Of a stretch of 64,000 bases of DNA, positions 12,201-22,641 are shown one piece after another; position 1 is the stretch's first letter; each line of letters opens with the position of its first letter. The notes beneath the pieces were generated by a model. The model was given only the letters and a program-made list of their open reading frames with translations, was not told where the DNA came from and ran no database searches. This DNA is from Chenopodium formosanum (taxonomy: Eukaryota; Streptophyta; Magnoliopsida; Caryophyllales; Amaranthaceae): assembly GCA_024500155.1 (NCBI GenBank), contig CM044877.1, positions 77,054,001 to 77,118,000 of the forward strand, given 5' to 3'. The translations under genes were made by a program, and so were the position numbers.

Positions 12201-15200
12201 AATTGCTTAATTTCTTGGGATCAGCTGTCTTTAACATAATAACTATAGAGTTAACTTGTAAAATTAGGCTTGTGTTATCAGCGTAGCTGTGTACATGACT
12301 TGATGTGGGTTTCCATAGAAATTGCCTTTATTTTTTTTTTATAGAACATTCTCTTTTAATAAGTTTTTTTTTTTTCCTTAATGGCTTATTCATTTTATTT
12401 TTAATATTTCAGTGGACAGCAATGGGGTATTTTCCTTCCGTTCCTCTCAAGAGTGTAGTAGCTCAGGAAGGTACTCTTCGGATACAGGTTTGAGTACATC
12501 CCAGACCAGCCAGAGATTGTCATCAAATTCTGGAGCTACAACAGGGTTTGGCGTGGGAAATTGTTTGTTAGAGAAAGCAGCTAGTTCCTTTGGATCTGGT
12601 TCATGCAGTCAAACATCAAAAAGCTCTAGTGTTGGAGCACCTGCAACCGCTCATAGTTCAAAAACAAAGCTGGCTCTTGCTAAAAGCCCATATGATGATG
12701 ATGATGACATGTTTATAGATCTTGAGGACAGTCAAGATCCTTTTGCATTTGATGAAGAGGACCTTGCGCCCTCAAAGTGGGAAACGCTACGAGGGAGGCA
12801 TAGAGGACAGCGCAAACAAAAAAGAAGGCCATCATTTAGAAATGCTGTGGAGGAATGTTTCTCCCTGCCAATGTTTAGTCAGGAAGACTCTGTATCTCAG
12901 ACAATGTTAAGCCAAGAAGATTTTTGCAATGGCGAACAAAACGTGGGAAATCGTATTTCAAGTGACACTTCATGTACAACTGCTATTGACGAAGAAAACT
13001 CCGGCCTTGTTGCTGATTGCCTGTTGACTGCTATCAAGGTAAGATTTGTTGCTCAGTTTAGGCCTACAATCTTAACAGTCTATTCATCGTTTCAATGCTG
13101 TTCTCGACTATTTAAGTTGTATCTCCTTAATGATCTGTGTATGCCTTTCACCTGGAAAATCCTCTTCAAAATTCTTCTTTGCGCCAGGTTAATATTTTAA
13201 AAAAAAAAAAGAAAATCATTTACATTTTTTTGGAAGTACAGCCTTGCTGATTCTATAGAATTTTGGCTGGTCTCCAATCAAGGACCAGAAAATCTGTCAT
13301 ATCTTGTGCACTTGACTCTTGCTTTGGAATTTCTGTTTATGGATTCAGCTGTTTCATGTACATATTTGTAAGATGGGATTTTAAGCCAAGATAGACCCTA
13401 CATTTTTTTACAGGTGCTCATGAACCTGACAAATGATAATGCTGTTGGCTGTGAGCAAATTGCTGCTTGTGGTGGACTTGAAACGCTCTCATCTTTGATA
13501 GCAAGACACTTCCCTAAACTCAGTGTTTTCACTTCTAGTGAGAAAAAAGAGAAAACCTTGTTCGCTGGTACAACCATGGAACTTGAAAGTCAGACAGATA
13601 TACATCTAAATGACCAAGAGTTAGACTTTCTTGTTACAATTCTGGGCTTGCTTGTTAATATGGTGGAGAACAATGGTGATAACAGGTTAGTTAGAATGAA
13701 AACTCCTGCTATTGGTTCCTGTTTCACCTACCTTGTTTCTGTTGATGCTAATGCTGTGTATTATCAAGCGTAAGATTTTCTTTAGTTGGTCATCTAATGA
13801 TTAATTTTAGTAAACTGTATGTGAACCTTTGATGTGTTATTTATCGGGAGTTATGTAGTATATGCTGCCTTGAGATGTTAGGATCCATTGTTAGTGTGGT
13901 TATTTGGAGAGAAAACTTGCAATTCTTTTCATTTTTATTCCATGTGTTGCCTGTATCTAACTTTATTTGGTACTGTCTTGGTCTCCTGGTATCCTCTGAA
14001 TTGTATGATTGCTAGATGTCTTGTTAATTAGAAATATGTGGAAGATATGTATCGATAGATGTGAATGTGCTATTTGGACTAGATTTACTCTTCCTTTTGA
14101 CCCATTTCTGGTTAAAGAAATAATGTGTAGTTATTTGAAGTATTGTATTCCTATGTGGTTTTGGAGGTTTCTGTAGGACTGTAGCCATTACTATTAGGGT
14201 CAAGGCTTTGTTGTAAGGAATGTTATCAGCTTTCAAGTCAAATGTGAAGTAGTAATTTTAGAGTGTTCATATGTGTGGGGAGATTTTAATTTCATAATAT
14301 AATTTGTGCATTACAAAAGAAGTGAAGATTTATCACCAAATTTGTATGATTGCAGAACTGATTTATTAAGTTTCTCTTTGTAAAAACTTCTGATGAATTG
14401 TGATCAAAATTCCTTTCGCTGTGGAGATCTTTATTTGTGGATGTATGCCATTTCAAAGTTTTACTTAATATATATCAGTATCTAGCTCCTTTGTCCTCAA
14501 GCCGAAGTTATGATGTATTTTGCAGATCGCGGCTTGCAGCGGCTGAGGTTTCGTTACAGGGATCAAGTCGGCTGTCTGAAGTTCATACTGGGGTGATACC
14601 GCTATTATGCTCCATATTTTTGGCTAATAGAGGAGCTGGTGAAGCAGCCGAAGAAGAACTTCAGTCTTTGGTGAGTGATAAAGCTTTTCCATTTTTAGTT
14701 CTCATCCTTTTTGCTTATCTTTCAAGTATTCAACTGTGGAAGCTGTCCTTTGGGGAGTTGGCTGGGGCAGAACCAATGAGTTTTCATTGCTTTTGAAGAT
14801 TTTTTTTTCTTGGAGATGGGAAGGGTGTGTTTAATTGCAAGTGCACATTTGAAACAAACACTAGCATCTGGCATGATGCAAATGAATTAGCTGTTCAAAA
14901 TGGTGGAAATGTAGAAATTAATATTGACAGAAGTCATATTACTTGTGGTCAAAATGTTGATATGTATTATGTCTAAACATGGATATTTCTCCATTGTGCA
15001 CAGGATGCTGAAGAAGTGGTTTTGCAAGGGGAGAAAGAGGCTGAGAAGATGATTGTAGAAGCATACGCTGCACTACTGCTGGCATTTCTCTCAACTGAGA
15101 GGTTTTTTTTCTTCCCTTTGCTTTGTATATATGCTATGATTATGCTTCTTGTCTTAGTTCCTAGTATTGAAGGCATTTCTTTGATATAACCAGCAAAAGC

Positions 15201-15624
15201 ATACGCAGTGCTATTGCAAATTATCTACCGGATCACAGCTTGAAAATTCTTGTACCTGTGCTGGAGAGATTTGTGGTAAGTTGATATAATGTTATTCCAT
15301 TTTATTTTTGTTGGAAGGAGCGAAATTGAATTTAAATAAGTTCAGGACATTAGCTGAGAGCAACAGATGTTTTACAGTAAGTCAGTAACTGTATTTAATG
15401 TCGTACCATGATTTTTCTGACTACACAAACTCGTGGAATTTGCTTCCTCTCTCTTCCTGTTGCCATTCGTATTGCTTTACAACCCTTTTAGTGATAAATT
15501 GACACATTAATCTGACTTGTTTTTTTTATCTTTGTTCCAGACGTTTCATCTGACATTGAACATGATTTCGCCAGAGACTCATAGAACCGTGAGTGAAGTA
15601 ATTGAATCATGTAGACTGCCTTAA
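6209..15624 (+). CDS. WAPL: WAPL (wings apart-like) cohesin-release protein; apparent frameshift in exon 1
   Basis: WAPL promotes removal of cohesin from chromosomes in meiosis and mitosis and acts in the nucleus. Exons assigned: 6209-6797, 7726-7825, 8943-9282, 10673-10785, 11559-11684, 11822-11918, 12040-12150, 12413-13038, 13414-13685, 14526-14670, 15004-15101, 15194-15275, 15541-15624. All junctions are GT-AG and the frame is continuous from exon 2 on. The start MIVRTYGRRK matches the family N-terminus. A poly-Glu run (about residues 28-40, GAA repeats) and a poly-Thr run follow. The conserved core includes GEMMECVDEVDFALDGL, MAKTIIDTILNLSLDD, GGNFKEKLRELGGLDAV, LLLKCLKIMEN, DPFAFDEEDLAPSKW, VLMNLTNDNAVGCEQ, LDFLVTILGLLVNMVE, EKEAEKMIVEAYAALLLAFLS and the C-terminal TLNMISPETHRTVSEVIESC. 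Summed length is about 927 residues, close to Arabidopsis WAPL1. Within exon 1 the initial frame stops at 6602-6604, while the conserved frame resumes upstream of 6631 (see findings). The 5' UTR (about 6000-6208) is CT/A-rich. Confidence 0.9.
10114..10487. mobile_element. MITE-like element in WAPL intron 3 with long inverted repeats
   Basis: The left end TAGACCCGGTCTACAATAA and the right end TTATTATAGACCGGGTCCA are inverted repeats of about 33 bp. Each arm is itself partly palindromic (GGTCTACAATAACTTATTGTAGACC). The interior consists of many degenerate GTGATTATATCAT-type repeats. It has no coding capacity. Target duplications are not clear, so the superfamily is unassigned. Confidence 0.6.
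10874..10917. repeat. Alternating purine-pyrimidine (GT)n/(GC)n tract in WAPL intron 4
   Basis: A 44-bp run of TG repeats, then GC repeats, then TG repeats, interrupted by a single CTC. It is a simple repeat that could adopt a left-handed helix; no function is shown. Confidence 0.8.
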
Positions 15625-16722
15625 AAAGCAAAAGAACCAGGGTTGTGTACAGGTTTCCCTGTTTTTATTGGTCGATAATATCTTAGTCTTGGTTGATTAA
15701 ATGGTGATTAATGCCCTTGCTCTTAGGATCCTTTTGGGATTATCAACTCCAAAATAGCATAACCCCAAAATAGCAAAGAAGAAAAATCGATGTTTAATGG
15801 TCAACCGAGGTTGAAAATTGTAGTTTATGATTTAGTCATTAGCCACACTTTTTTTTCTTTTTCTTTTTCTTTTTTTTTTTACCTTCAGGTTTCTGTATTT
15901 TTGGCGCTCTTGTAATTCTTTTATTTCACAGCAAAGTCTTAGCTCTATATCCCACCTTGTTTTGAGGATGAGGATAGCTTATAGTGTGTACAAAGATGAT
16001 GGCAATGCCTATAATCAAAAGTTGTAATGTGTAATTGCTCTCTTTGCCCTTGTAGCATCGTATTGCTTTCATCTCTTTTGTGTATTACGCAATTTACTCT
16101 TACTCCCTCAATCCAAGAATACGTCAATTATGTTTGGTTTGTATTGATGTCATATTATCTAACTAATAATAGATCATAGTTTAACCGAGAATAATACAAA
16201 AGGCTTCCCTCCCCCATTTTCTCTCATGTCCCTTGATCACTCCCTTCCCTGCACAACAATGTGTCAACGACTCAGCATCTCCTGCTCTTGCTCATCACCC
16301 CTACCGGCCTCCTTACACTGCTAGCAATGCCGTCAGCAGTTGAGTGCATTGCATTCAATTCAATGAGTTGTTTCTCTAAATTTACGATGGGGTATAATTT
16401 TTCCGGGGTATAATTTTTCCAGTGTACTATTTCCAAAGGCTGAGAATTACCTGAAATGGCATAGTATATAGTATATAGCATATCTAATACGTCATATTCC
16501 ATTAAATTTGACAACGAACTGCTGTGATGAAAAGATTTAAACAATGATAGGATATGATTCAAATATTTTGTAATCAACATGCAGATTAACCCCTGAGAAA
16601 GTGTTCAGAAGGGCATCTTCTTCGGCAAAGATCTTTTTAACACATAAAAAAGACAAGTTTGCGCAATCAAAAGTAGGATGGGAGTATCTGTCTTTACCCA
16701 CAAAGCTAATTACTTCTCTTTA
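15625..16722. other. Convergent intergenic region between WAPL and the epoxide hydrolase
   Basis: This holds the WAPL 3' UTR on the plus strand and the hydrolase 3' UTR on the minus strand. At about 16102 there is a single Stowaway-like end (ACTCCCTCAATCCAAG) with no matching partner nearby. No gene or RNA is recognised. Confidence 0.5.
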
Positions 16723-19520
16723 TCATGTTTCCTTAGCATGGATACACAAGAAGTCGACGATCAGCTTGTTAATCACTTCAGGAAGCTGTTCATGAGCAAA
16801 ATGAGTACCTTCAGGCAAGCATACAACCTCGGATGCTGGGGCAAACTCTTTAACCTTCTTGCTATTGATGTAGTCTTGCACCCCTGGAAACTTGAGACTG
16901 TAATCTTTTCCACCCATGATCGTCAACACAGGAAGCTTTAGTACAGGATCTTGTATGTCAAACTCCTCATTCAGTGACCTGGAATCAATATTACATTCAC
17001 CATAAACTTACTAAACTGCAGTACTTAATAAGCTGTGACAATCAAGGAATTTGATTGCACTTTCATCCTAAAAAAAAACATACAAACAAACCATGATTAA
17101 CACCAAGAAATCACTACCTGTAAGGAACTTGCAGAGCAGTCCGGAATCCAGAATTTTCATACAAAGATCCATAATTTGCAAGGTCTTCCTCGGAAAACCA
17201 AGGGGGAAGAGGAGTTTCCGGTCCAACCAAATCCATTATCTCTTGGTTTTCATTAGCTATTGGTATTTCACTCCTGGAGAACATGGTGTAGATCTTCCTC
17301 ACTACTGTTTTTGCATCAAAGCGGCCAAAATCAGCTTCTGCTCTTCCAACTTCCTGATATTAGGAAGGTAATTTTTTTTTTTTTAAAATCGAAAGTAATA
17401 AACTCCTTAGAAACATAGGGTTAAAAAATAGATGATAGAATGGTGAAAGATAAAGATTTTGTACCTGCCATCTGGAGATGTAGAAACCTTCGGGTAGATG
17501 TCTACAAATGGTTGATGGAGCTGGAGGAGCATACGGTACTCCCAATGTGATTACTCCCACAACGCGGTCAGGGTGATGAAGTGCAAATAGGTATGCAGGT
17601 CTTACACCGAAATCCTTGGCTATCAGAAATGCCTGCAAGCATTTGTCAGTGCAAATAGGTAGCGTCAAGCTTAGTACAGAAAGTCCATGAATGTAGAACA
17701 TCCTATGGAGACCTCACATTATTGCACCCAAGTGTATAAACCCCCATCTATGCCATCTCTCAACCTACATCAAATTTCCTTATAATAATATCAACATTCT
17801 AAAATCTTCCAACTAAATCCATTCTAAAAAGGAAAAATATCAACATTTATCATTCACACATTATTTATTCATTTACAATTAGTGAAACAATCAGCGGAAT
17901 TACACTTTAACTTTAACCACTACTCGAATAATACATTTTATGTCTACAATGTTTTGTTCCAAGAACTTTACCATATTCATAAACTTGAAGTTTTAATGTT
18001 TAATTTTATACATAAATAAAAACCTATAGCTAATTTTTTATTTATGTATCCCAAAATATCTATTAATGTTCAATAATAATAGAAAAAAATGTATTTTAAG
18101 TAATATGAGTACTATAATAGGCATCTATATTTATATTTCATCACATAACTTTATTACTATCATTTTTTTTTTGTAAGCATACAATCATAATTTTATTACT
18201 ATGTATAAAAGCTCATTTTCAATATATATTATTATATAATGAACCCGGGCTAAAACACCATCTCTCTATATTAACCCATATTAAATTGTTAAATTATACA
18301 GAGTAATTAATAATTTATACTACCAAAAAGCTCATACACCCTAATTTTTTTTTAACAAAATTGTTACACTTTTGACTTTTGTGATCAACTTATAAAAACT
18401 TTTACTATAATAATAAAATATTATAAAGATCAAAATCTTAGCATGTGGAATATTATTGAATTCGTCTCGACATAAATTTATCATAAATCGTTAAAAACAA
18501 TGAAGTTCTTCATTCGTATTTTTAAGTGGAATCTTTAATAGATAATATCCTTGATTATCAATAAATAAAAATTATAACAATTACTCCGTAAATATTAATA
18601 ACCTATTTATTGAGACAATTTCAATAAATATTCATAAGACAATATACAGTATTTTTCTATGTATAGATCAATAACATTAAAGCAAGATTAGCCCTAAGTT
18701 TCAAATCTTCACATGACATCATCATTCATCATCTTGAGTCTTAAGAAACGACTTTCTGTTTGATCCCATTTTTCTTGAGAAATATTAACTAAGTCTCAAG
18801 TTGAGGCTTTGAAAATTCAAGATTTAACTTAATACCTGAGTGTGGGCAATATTATATTTTTTTTATTATAACTAAGAGTAAAAAATTAAAATTAAAAAAA
18901 TATATATATATATGGTATGAGAAGTCTTAAGTAAATCTAGAGATAAAGATGTAAATTTGATGGAGTCTTAAGGAATATTAATATAATTATTAATTAAAAA
19001 AAATAACAACTGATGTGGCAATAGATTATAGGTTTAAGATAAGAGTGTGCTAATTATACTATCAGTCAAAGTGAATTACGATATGGAGTAGTTCAAAAGT
19101 TAAAATGTTTCATTTAAAAAAATACTGTAGGGAGTAAGAAAGAGACCTTAGAGATGTCTAGGTGGTCGACAATTCCAAGGAGATCATCGACAAGATCCTT
19201 AAACGTCGCCGTTTTAGGATTAGTGGGTTGGTCGGAGAGACCATAGCCTCGGAAATCAGGTGCAATGGCTTTAAAACCAGCATTTGATAAACCAACCATC
19301 TGATGACGCCACGTGTACCATATTTCAGGGAACCCATGTAGTAGAATCACCACCGTTGATCCTAATCATATATTATCACATTAGGATCAACGGTGGTGAT
19401 TCTACTACATCAATATTAGAAAGAAATATAGGAGAGAGAGAAAGTCATACCAGTTCCAATTTGAGCAATGTGAAGCTTCAATCCTCTTACTTCAATGCGG
19501 CTGTGCTGAATTTGGTCCAT
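16723..19520 (-). CDS. Soluble (plant-type) epoxide hydrolase, alpha/beta-hydrolase fold
   Basis: Hydrolyses epoxides, for example fatty-acid epoxides in cutin and defence metabolism, to vicinal diols; cytosolic or peroxisomal. Exons on the minus strand: 19520-19451, 19361-19147, 17632-17465, 17353-17118, 16978-16723, giving 314 residues, the usual size for plant enzymes without the N-terminal phosphatase domain. Visible motifs are the oxyanion segment HGFP at 32-35, the nucleophile Asp102 in AKDFG, a probable charge-relay Asp255 in GGKDYS, and His289 in GTHFAHEQ. Lid tyrosines are probably Tyr146 (FYISRWQ) and Tyr229 (VPYR), by analogy with potato StEH1. The catalytic set looks intact. The common EPG after the first lid tyrosine is EVG here. 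The C-terminus (HAKET) shows no classical peroxisomal SKL signal. Intron 2 (17633-19146) is long and AT-rich. Intron 1 is only 89 nt and carries an inverted copy of the start of exon 2. Confidence 0.92.
19336..19410. repeat. Perfect 31-bp inverted repeat over the intron 1 3' splice site
   Basis: Arms at 19336-19366 and 19380-19410 are exact reverse complements, separated by a 13-nt AT-rich spacer. On the gene (minus) strand the first arm is intronic. The second arm contains the intron-terminal ATTAG acceptor and the first 26 coding bases of exon 2. Confidence 0.95.
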
Positions 19521-19642
19521 CTTTTGACTTTTAACTCTAACTAACATGCACTCTTTTGCTTTCTTCTTAAACCTATTAACCTATTTAAATACTCAAATAC
19601 TGAGTACAAAAGTAAAAAAGAAAAATGATAGAGTATATAACA

Positions 19643-19782
19643 TATTTCTGGGCCTCAACCATAAGCTTAAGCTTTTGGTTGAGTTGGTCCTCTAACATGG
19701 TATCGGAGCCAACGTGACATAGAGGTCACGGGTTCGAATCTCATCCACCCCTCCTTTAAAGTGGAATTAATTCGCGCCGGGT
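19643..19782 (+). mobile_element. tRNA-derived SINE-like element with 18-bp flanking repeats
   Basis: The element is bounded by near-identical 18-bp direct repeats, ATGATAGAGTATATAACA at 19625-19642 and the same with one change at 19783-19800. Inside are an A-box-like TGGTATCGGAGCC (about 19698-19710) and a strong B box GGGTTCGAATC (19730-19740), spaced about 32 bp as in pol III promoters of tRNA-derived SINEs. A hairpin-forming AACCATAAGCTTAAGC / GCTTTTGGTT stretch precedes the A box. There is no long poly-A tail. A relic of a retrotransposon primer-binding region is an alternative reading of the GGTATCGGAGC motif. Confidence 0.5.
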
Positions 19783-20371
19783 ATGATAGAGCATATAACA
19801 AATAAAAACGTATATCTAATTTTTGTTATATAAAAACGTATATCTAACAAATAAAAGTGATGCTTTAAAGTAATTTCTTTAATATATCAATAATATGATT
19901 CAACTTTTGCACCAAAAAATAATATGATTCAATTTTACTATGGGGTATTACTTTTTTGGCAAAATCTTACGTAACTCTATTTATTATATGATTAAAAAGG
20001 AGTTGGAATAATATTTTAGGGAATACTTTATCATAAAAATAATATAAAAGATTTGGAATAATATTAATATATTTTTGTAGTCAAATCAAATATTCACCCA
20101 AAAAAAGGTTAAAAGGAAAATGAGAGTTTTGGAGGAAAAAAAACAACACCAGGATGTGACATGTGTCACTCTCAGTATCTATTTTAGTATTAAGTTATTG
20201 ATTAAAGGACAGATAGAGTACTAACTTGGTTAAGAATGACTGTTGATTATTGGGATTTTACATTTTTTTTTTTTTTAAATACGGTGATATTTAATAATCA
20301 GTCTAATTTTGTATGTTAGCTTGTTTGTTTAAAAAAAACAAAAAAAAAAGTAGTACAAGTAGTATAATTTA

Positions 20372-20496
20372 AGGCTTGTTACTGAACTCAGCTGAACTGA
20401 ACTGAGCTGAACTGAAATGAATATTTTATAAGAGAAGGAAATTAGGAGCTAAACTGAACTGAACTGAATTGAAAATAAACGTATGAGAACATGCCC
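20372..20496. mobile_element. Tourist/Harbinger-like MITE, 125 bp
   Basis: The left end AGGCTTGTTACTGAACT and right end GTATGAGAACATGCCC are flanked by TTA on both sides. The interior has the family's tandem GAACTGAGCTGAACTGAA motifs and the block ATTTTATAAGAGAAGGAAAT. The same family recurs at 20527, 27451, 30107, 40455 and 60156. Confidence 0.7.
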
Positions 20497-20526
20497 TTAG
20501 TAAAACCACAAGTACTAATCGAGTAA

Positions 20527-20606
20527 GGGTCTGTTCTCTTCAGCTTAGTTTCAGTTCAACTCCAATCAATTCAATTCAGCTCGGTTCAGTAAATTAAAAC
20601 ATGCCC
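20527..20606. mobile_element. Tourist/Harbinger-like MITE, short 80-bp derivative
   Basis: Ends GGGTCTGTTCTCTTCAG and AAATTAAAACATGCCC are flanked by TAA on both sides (20524-20526 and 20607-20609). It lacks the central ATTTTATAAGAGAAG block of its relatives, so it is an internally deleted copy. Confidence 0.6.
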
Positions 20607-20662
20607 TAACAATGCTACTCGAGTATAGTTTAGTAAAACCACAAATACTAATCGTAACAATT

Positions 20663-21197
20663 AGCATTGTTCATCGATCTAAGACCGGACCAAACCGACC
20701 TGAACCTGCAAATCGAAGACCTAAAATTTTAATTTCAAGAACCGAAGATCAGACCGATTAAGCTAAGACTGAACCCGGACCGAACCGAAAAAATCGGGCC
20801 AAAACTCGGAGTAGACTGCTTTAGACCAATTTTAGAATTTTATTTAAAAAGATGCTAAATTTTTAATAATATTATAGAAAACTCGAAAAAAGTATAGGAA
20901 AAACTCTAGTTTAGCATTTTTTTTTTGTATGTTAAGTAAAAAAAAAGTTCATATAATTAAAGTTTTCAAAGGTTATTAAGAATAATATTAACCATTATCT
21001 AAGATTTTATGCATAAATTTAAGGAAAATATTAGTCCGGTCGAAGACTAATTTTTATGGGGTTTTGGACCGGACCAAAGGCCCGGAAAATAAATTATTAG
21101 ATCCAGAGACCGAACTGGTTAATTCGGTTCGATCCGATCCGATCCGAGGTCGGTCCAGGTTATTTTTTTCAGTCCGAACCGATTTCTGAACGCCCCT
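20663..21197. repeat. Possible hAT-like non-autonomous element rich in CCGAACC/GGTCCGG motifs
   Basis: The left side reads TTGTTCATCGATCTAAGACC and the right side ends CTGAACGCCCC. Degenerate CCGGACC/CCGAACC motifs lie near both ends and the centre is AT-rich. This resembles plant hAT derivatives with GGGGTGTTCA-type ends. No 8-bp target duplication was found, so the call is tentative. Confidence 0.35.
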
Positions 21198-21583
21198 ACT
21201 AACATTGCTACAAAGTATGTCTTTTTGTGTTGGGTTGTGTTGTGTCACGGCCACAGTTTTGGCTTAACGAGTGGCATCTTAGAAGGGTGAAGTGGTAAAT
21301 TCAAAGTTGTAAGATTTTCCCTCCATTGGGCAGTTAACTTTCCGCCGGAGATCCACAAAATTTATTACAGCACCCAGTAATAAAACACTGCGTCACCACT
21401 TTATTTCAAAATCTTTCTTCCAAAATTAAAGATAAATTAAAATAAAGACAACATCAATCAACCGTATTATTCGCTCCATTGCTCAAAAAAAAATAAAATA
21501 AAAAAAAAAAAGTAGATAATTAAACTAAGGAGAGAGAAAAAATCGCAGCTGAATTATAGAGAGAGAAAGTAGAGAGAGAGAAA

Positions 21584-21598
21584 ATGGTGAACAAGTGA
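21584..21598 (+). promoter_or_regulatory. Short upstream ORF in the presumed RTF1 leader
   Basis: ATG GTG AAC AAG TGA encodes four residues in the GA-rich stretch that probably belongs to the 5' UTR of RTF1. It lies ahead of a probable leader intron (donor CTG|GTAAAAG at 21675, acceptor AATCAG at 22608). Leader membership is inferred. Confidence 0.35.
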
Positions 21599-22641
21599 AG
21601 TATAGCTGCAAGTATCAACTCCAATGCGATCGAGCAAGATCATACTTCTCAATTTTTTCATTTTTATTTTTCTGGTAAAAGTTTATTTTGATTGATTTTT
21701 TTTTTTTTTTTTTGAATTTCAGAATTCGGCTGAAATTTGAGCTGAATTTGATTGTCTGAGTTTTGATTTTGAGTTGAAGTTCAAATTTTGGGATCGGATC
21801 GTTGAGTAATTTTAATTTCTGATTGAAGATCTGGTTAAGATTTTGGGAATTGCTATTGTTTGATTAGCTACTGATATGCACAATTCTTAAAATTCGATTT
21901 TTTTGGGATTTTTTTTACTTGGTTTTAGTTGTAGAGAATCATGATTATCTGCAGATTCGATTTGATTTTTATGAAAATTTGATGAATTTGGATATGATGT
22001 GAACGAAAATCAACTCAAATTGGATGCATATACTCTCCAATTAGAAAATTTTGATATTCGATTTTACACTACTTGATTTTCTACCAAATGTTTGACATAT
22101 GACAATTGGTAGCTCACAGCTAGTGACGTTAGATTACTATTATTTTTTCGTCGAAAATGGTAAAACAATGGAGTCTTGAGTCGATCAGTGTAATTAATGT
22201 TTGAGTTCGTATTAGCTGGAGCTAGTAGTAGAGTAAGTTAGATATGAACATAATATGTTGCGCTGCTCTAGTTTGTAAAGAAAATTTTTCTGTTTCACTA
22301 CTAATTTAGAGGTAGGAGTAATTTTCATTTTTTTTCTGGGTTATGCATTTGTATAAATCTGTTTACAGTCTTGAATTTTCGAGTTGTAGTTAAAATTTAG
22401 TGTATATTTACTTAATTTCTTTTCGCTGTTCATGTCATTTACGAATATACACAGGTTTTTAGATTGGTATGCTAATGTTTTAACAAATATTTGGAGAAAA
22501 ATTGATGTTATATATGTATATTGTAATAGTATGTATGAATTTTATTGAACTTGCAGTTTTTTTTTTCTGTGTTACATAAGCTGATTCCTAGTTACTGTAT
22601 GTAATCAGGGGTGAGCATAACGGATAGAGGAGCAGCAGATT

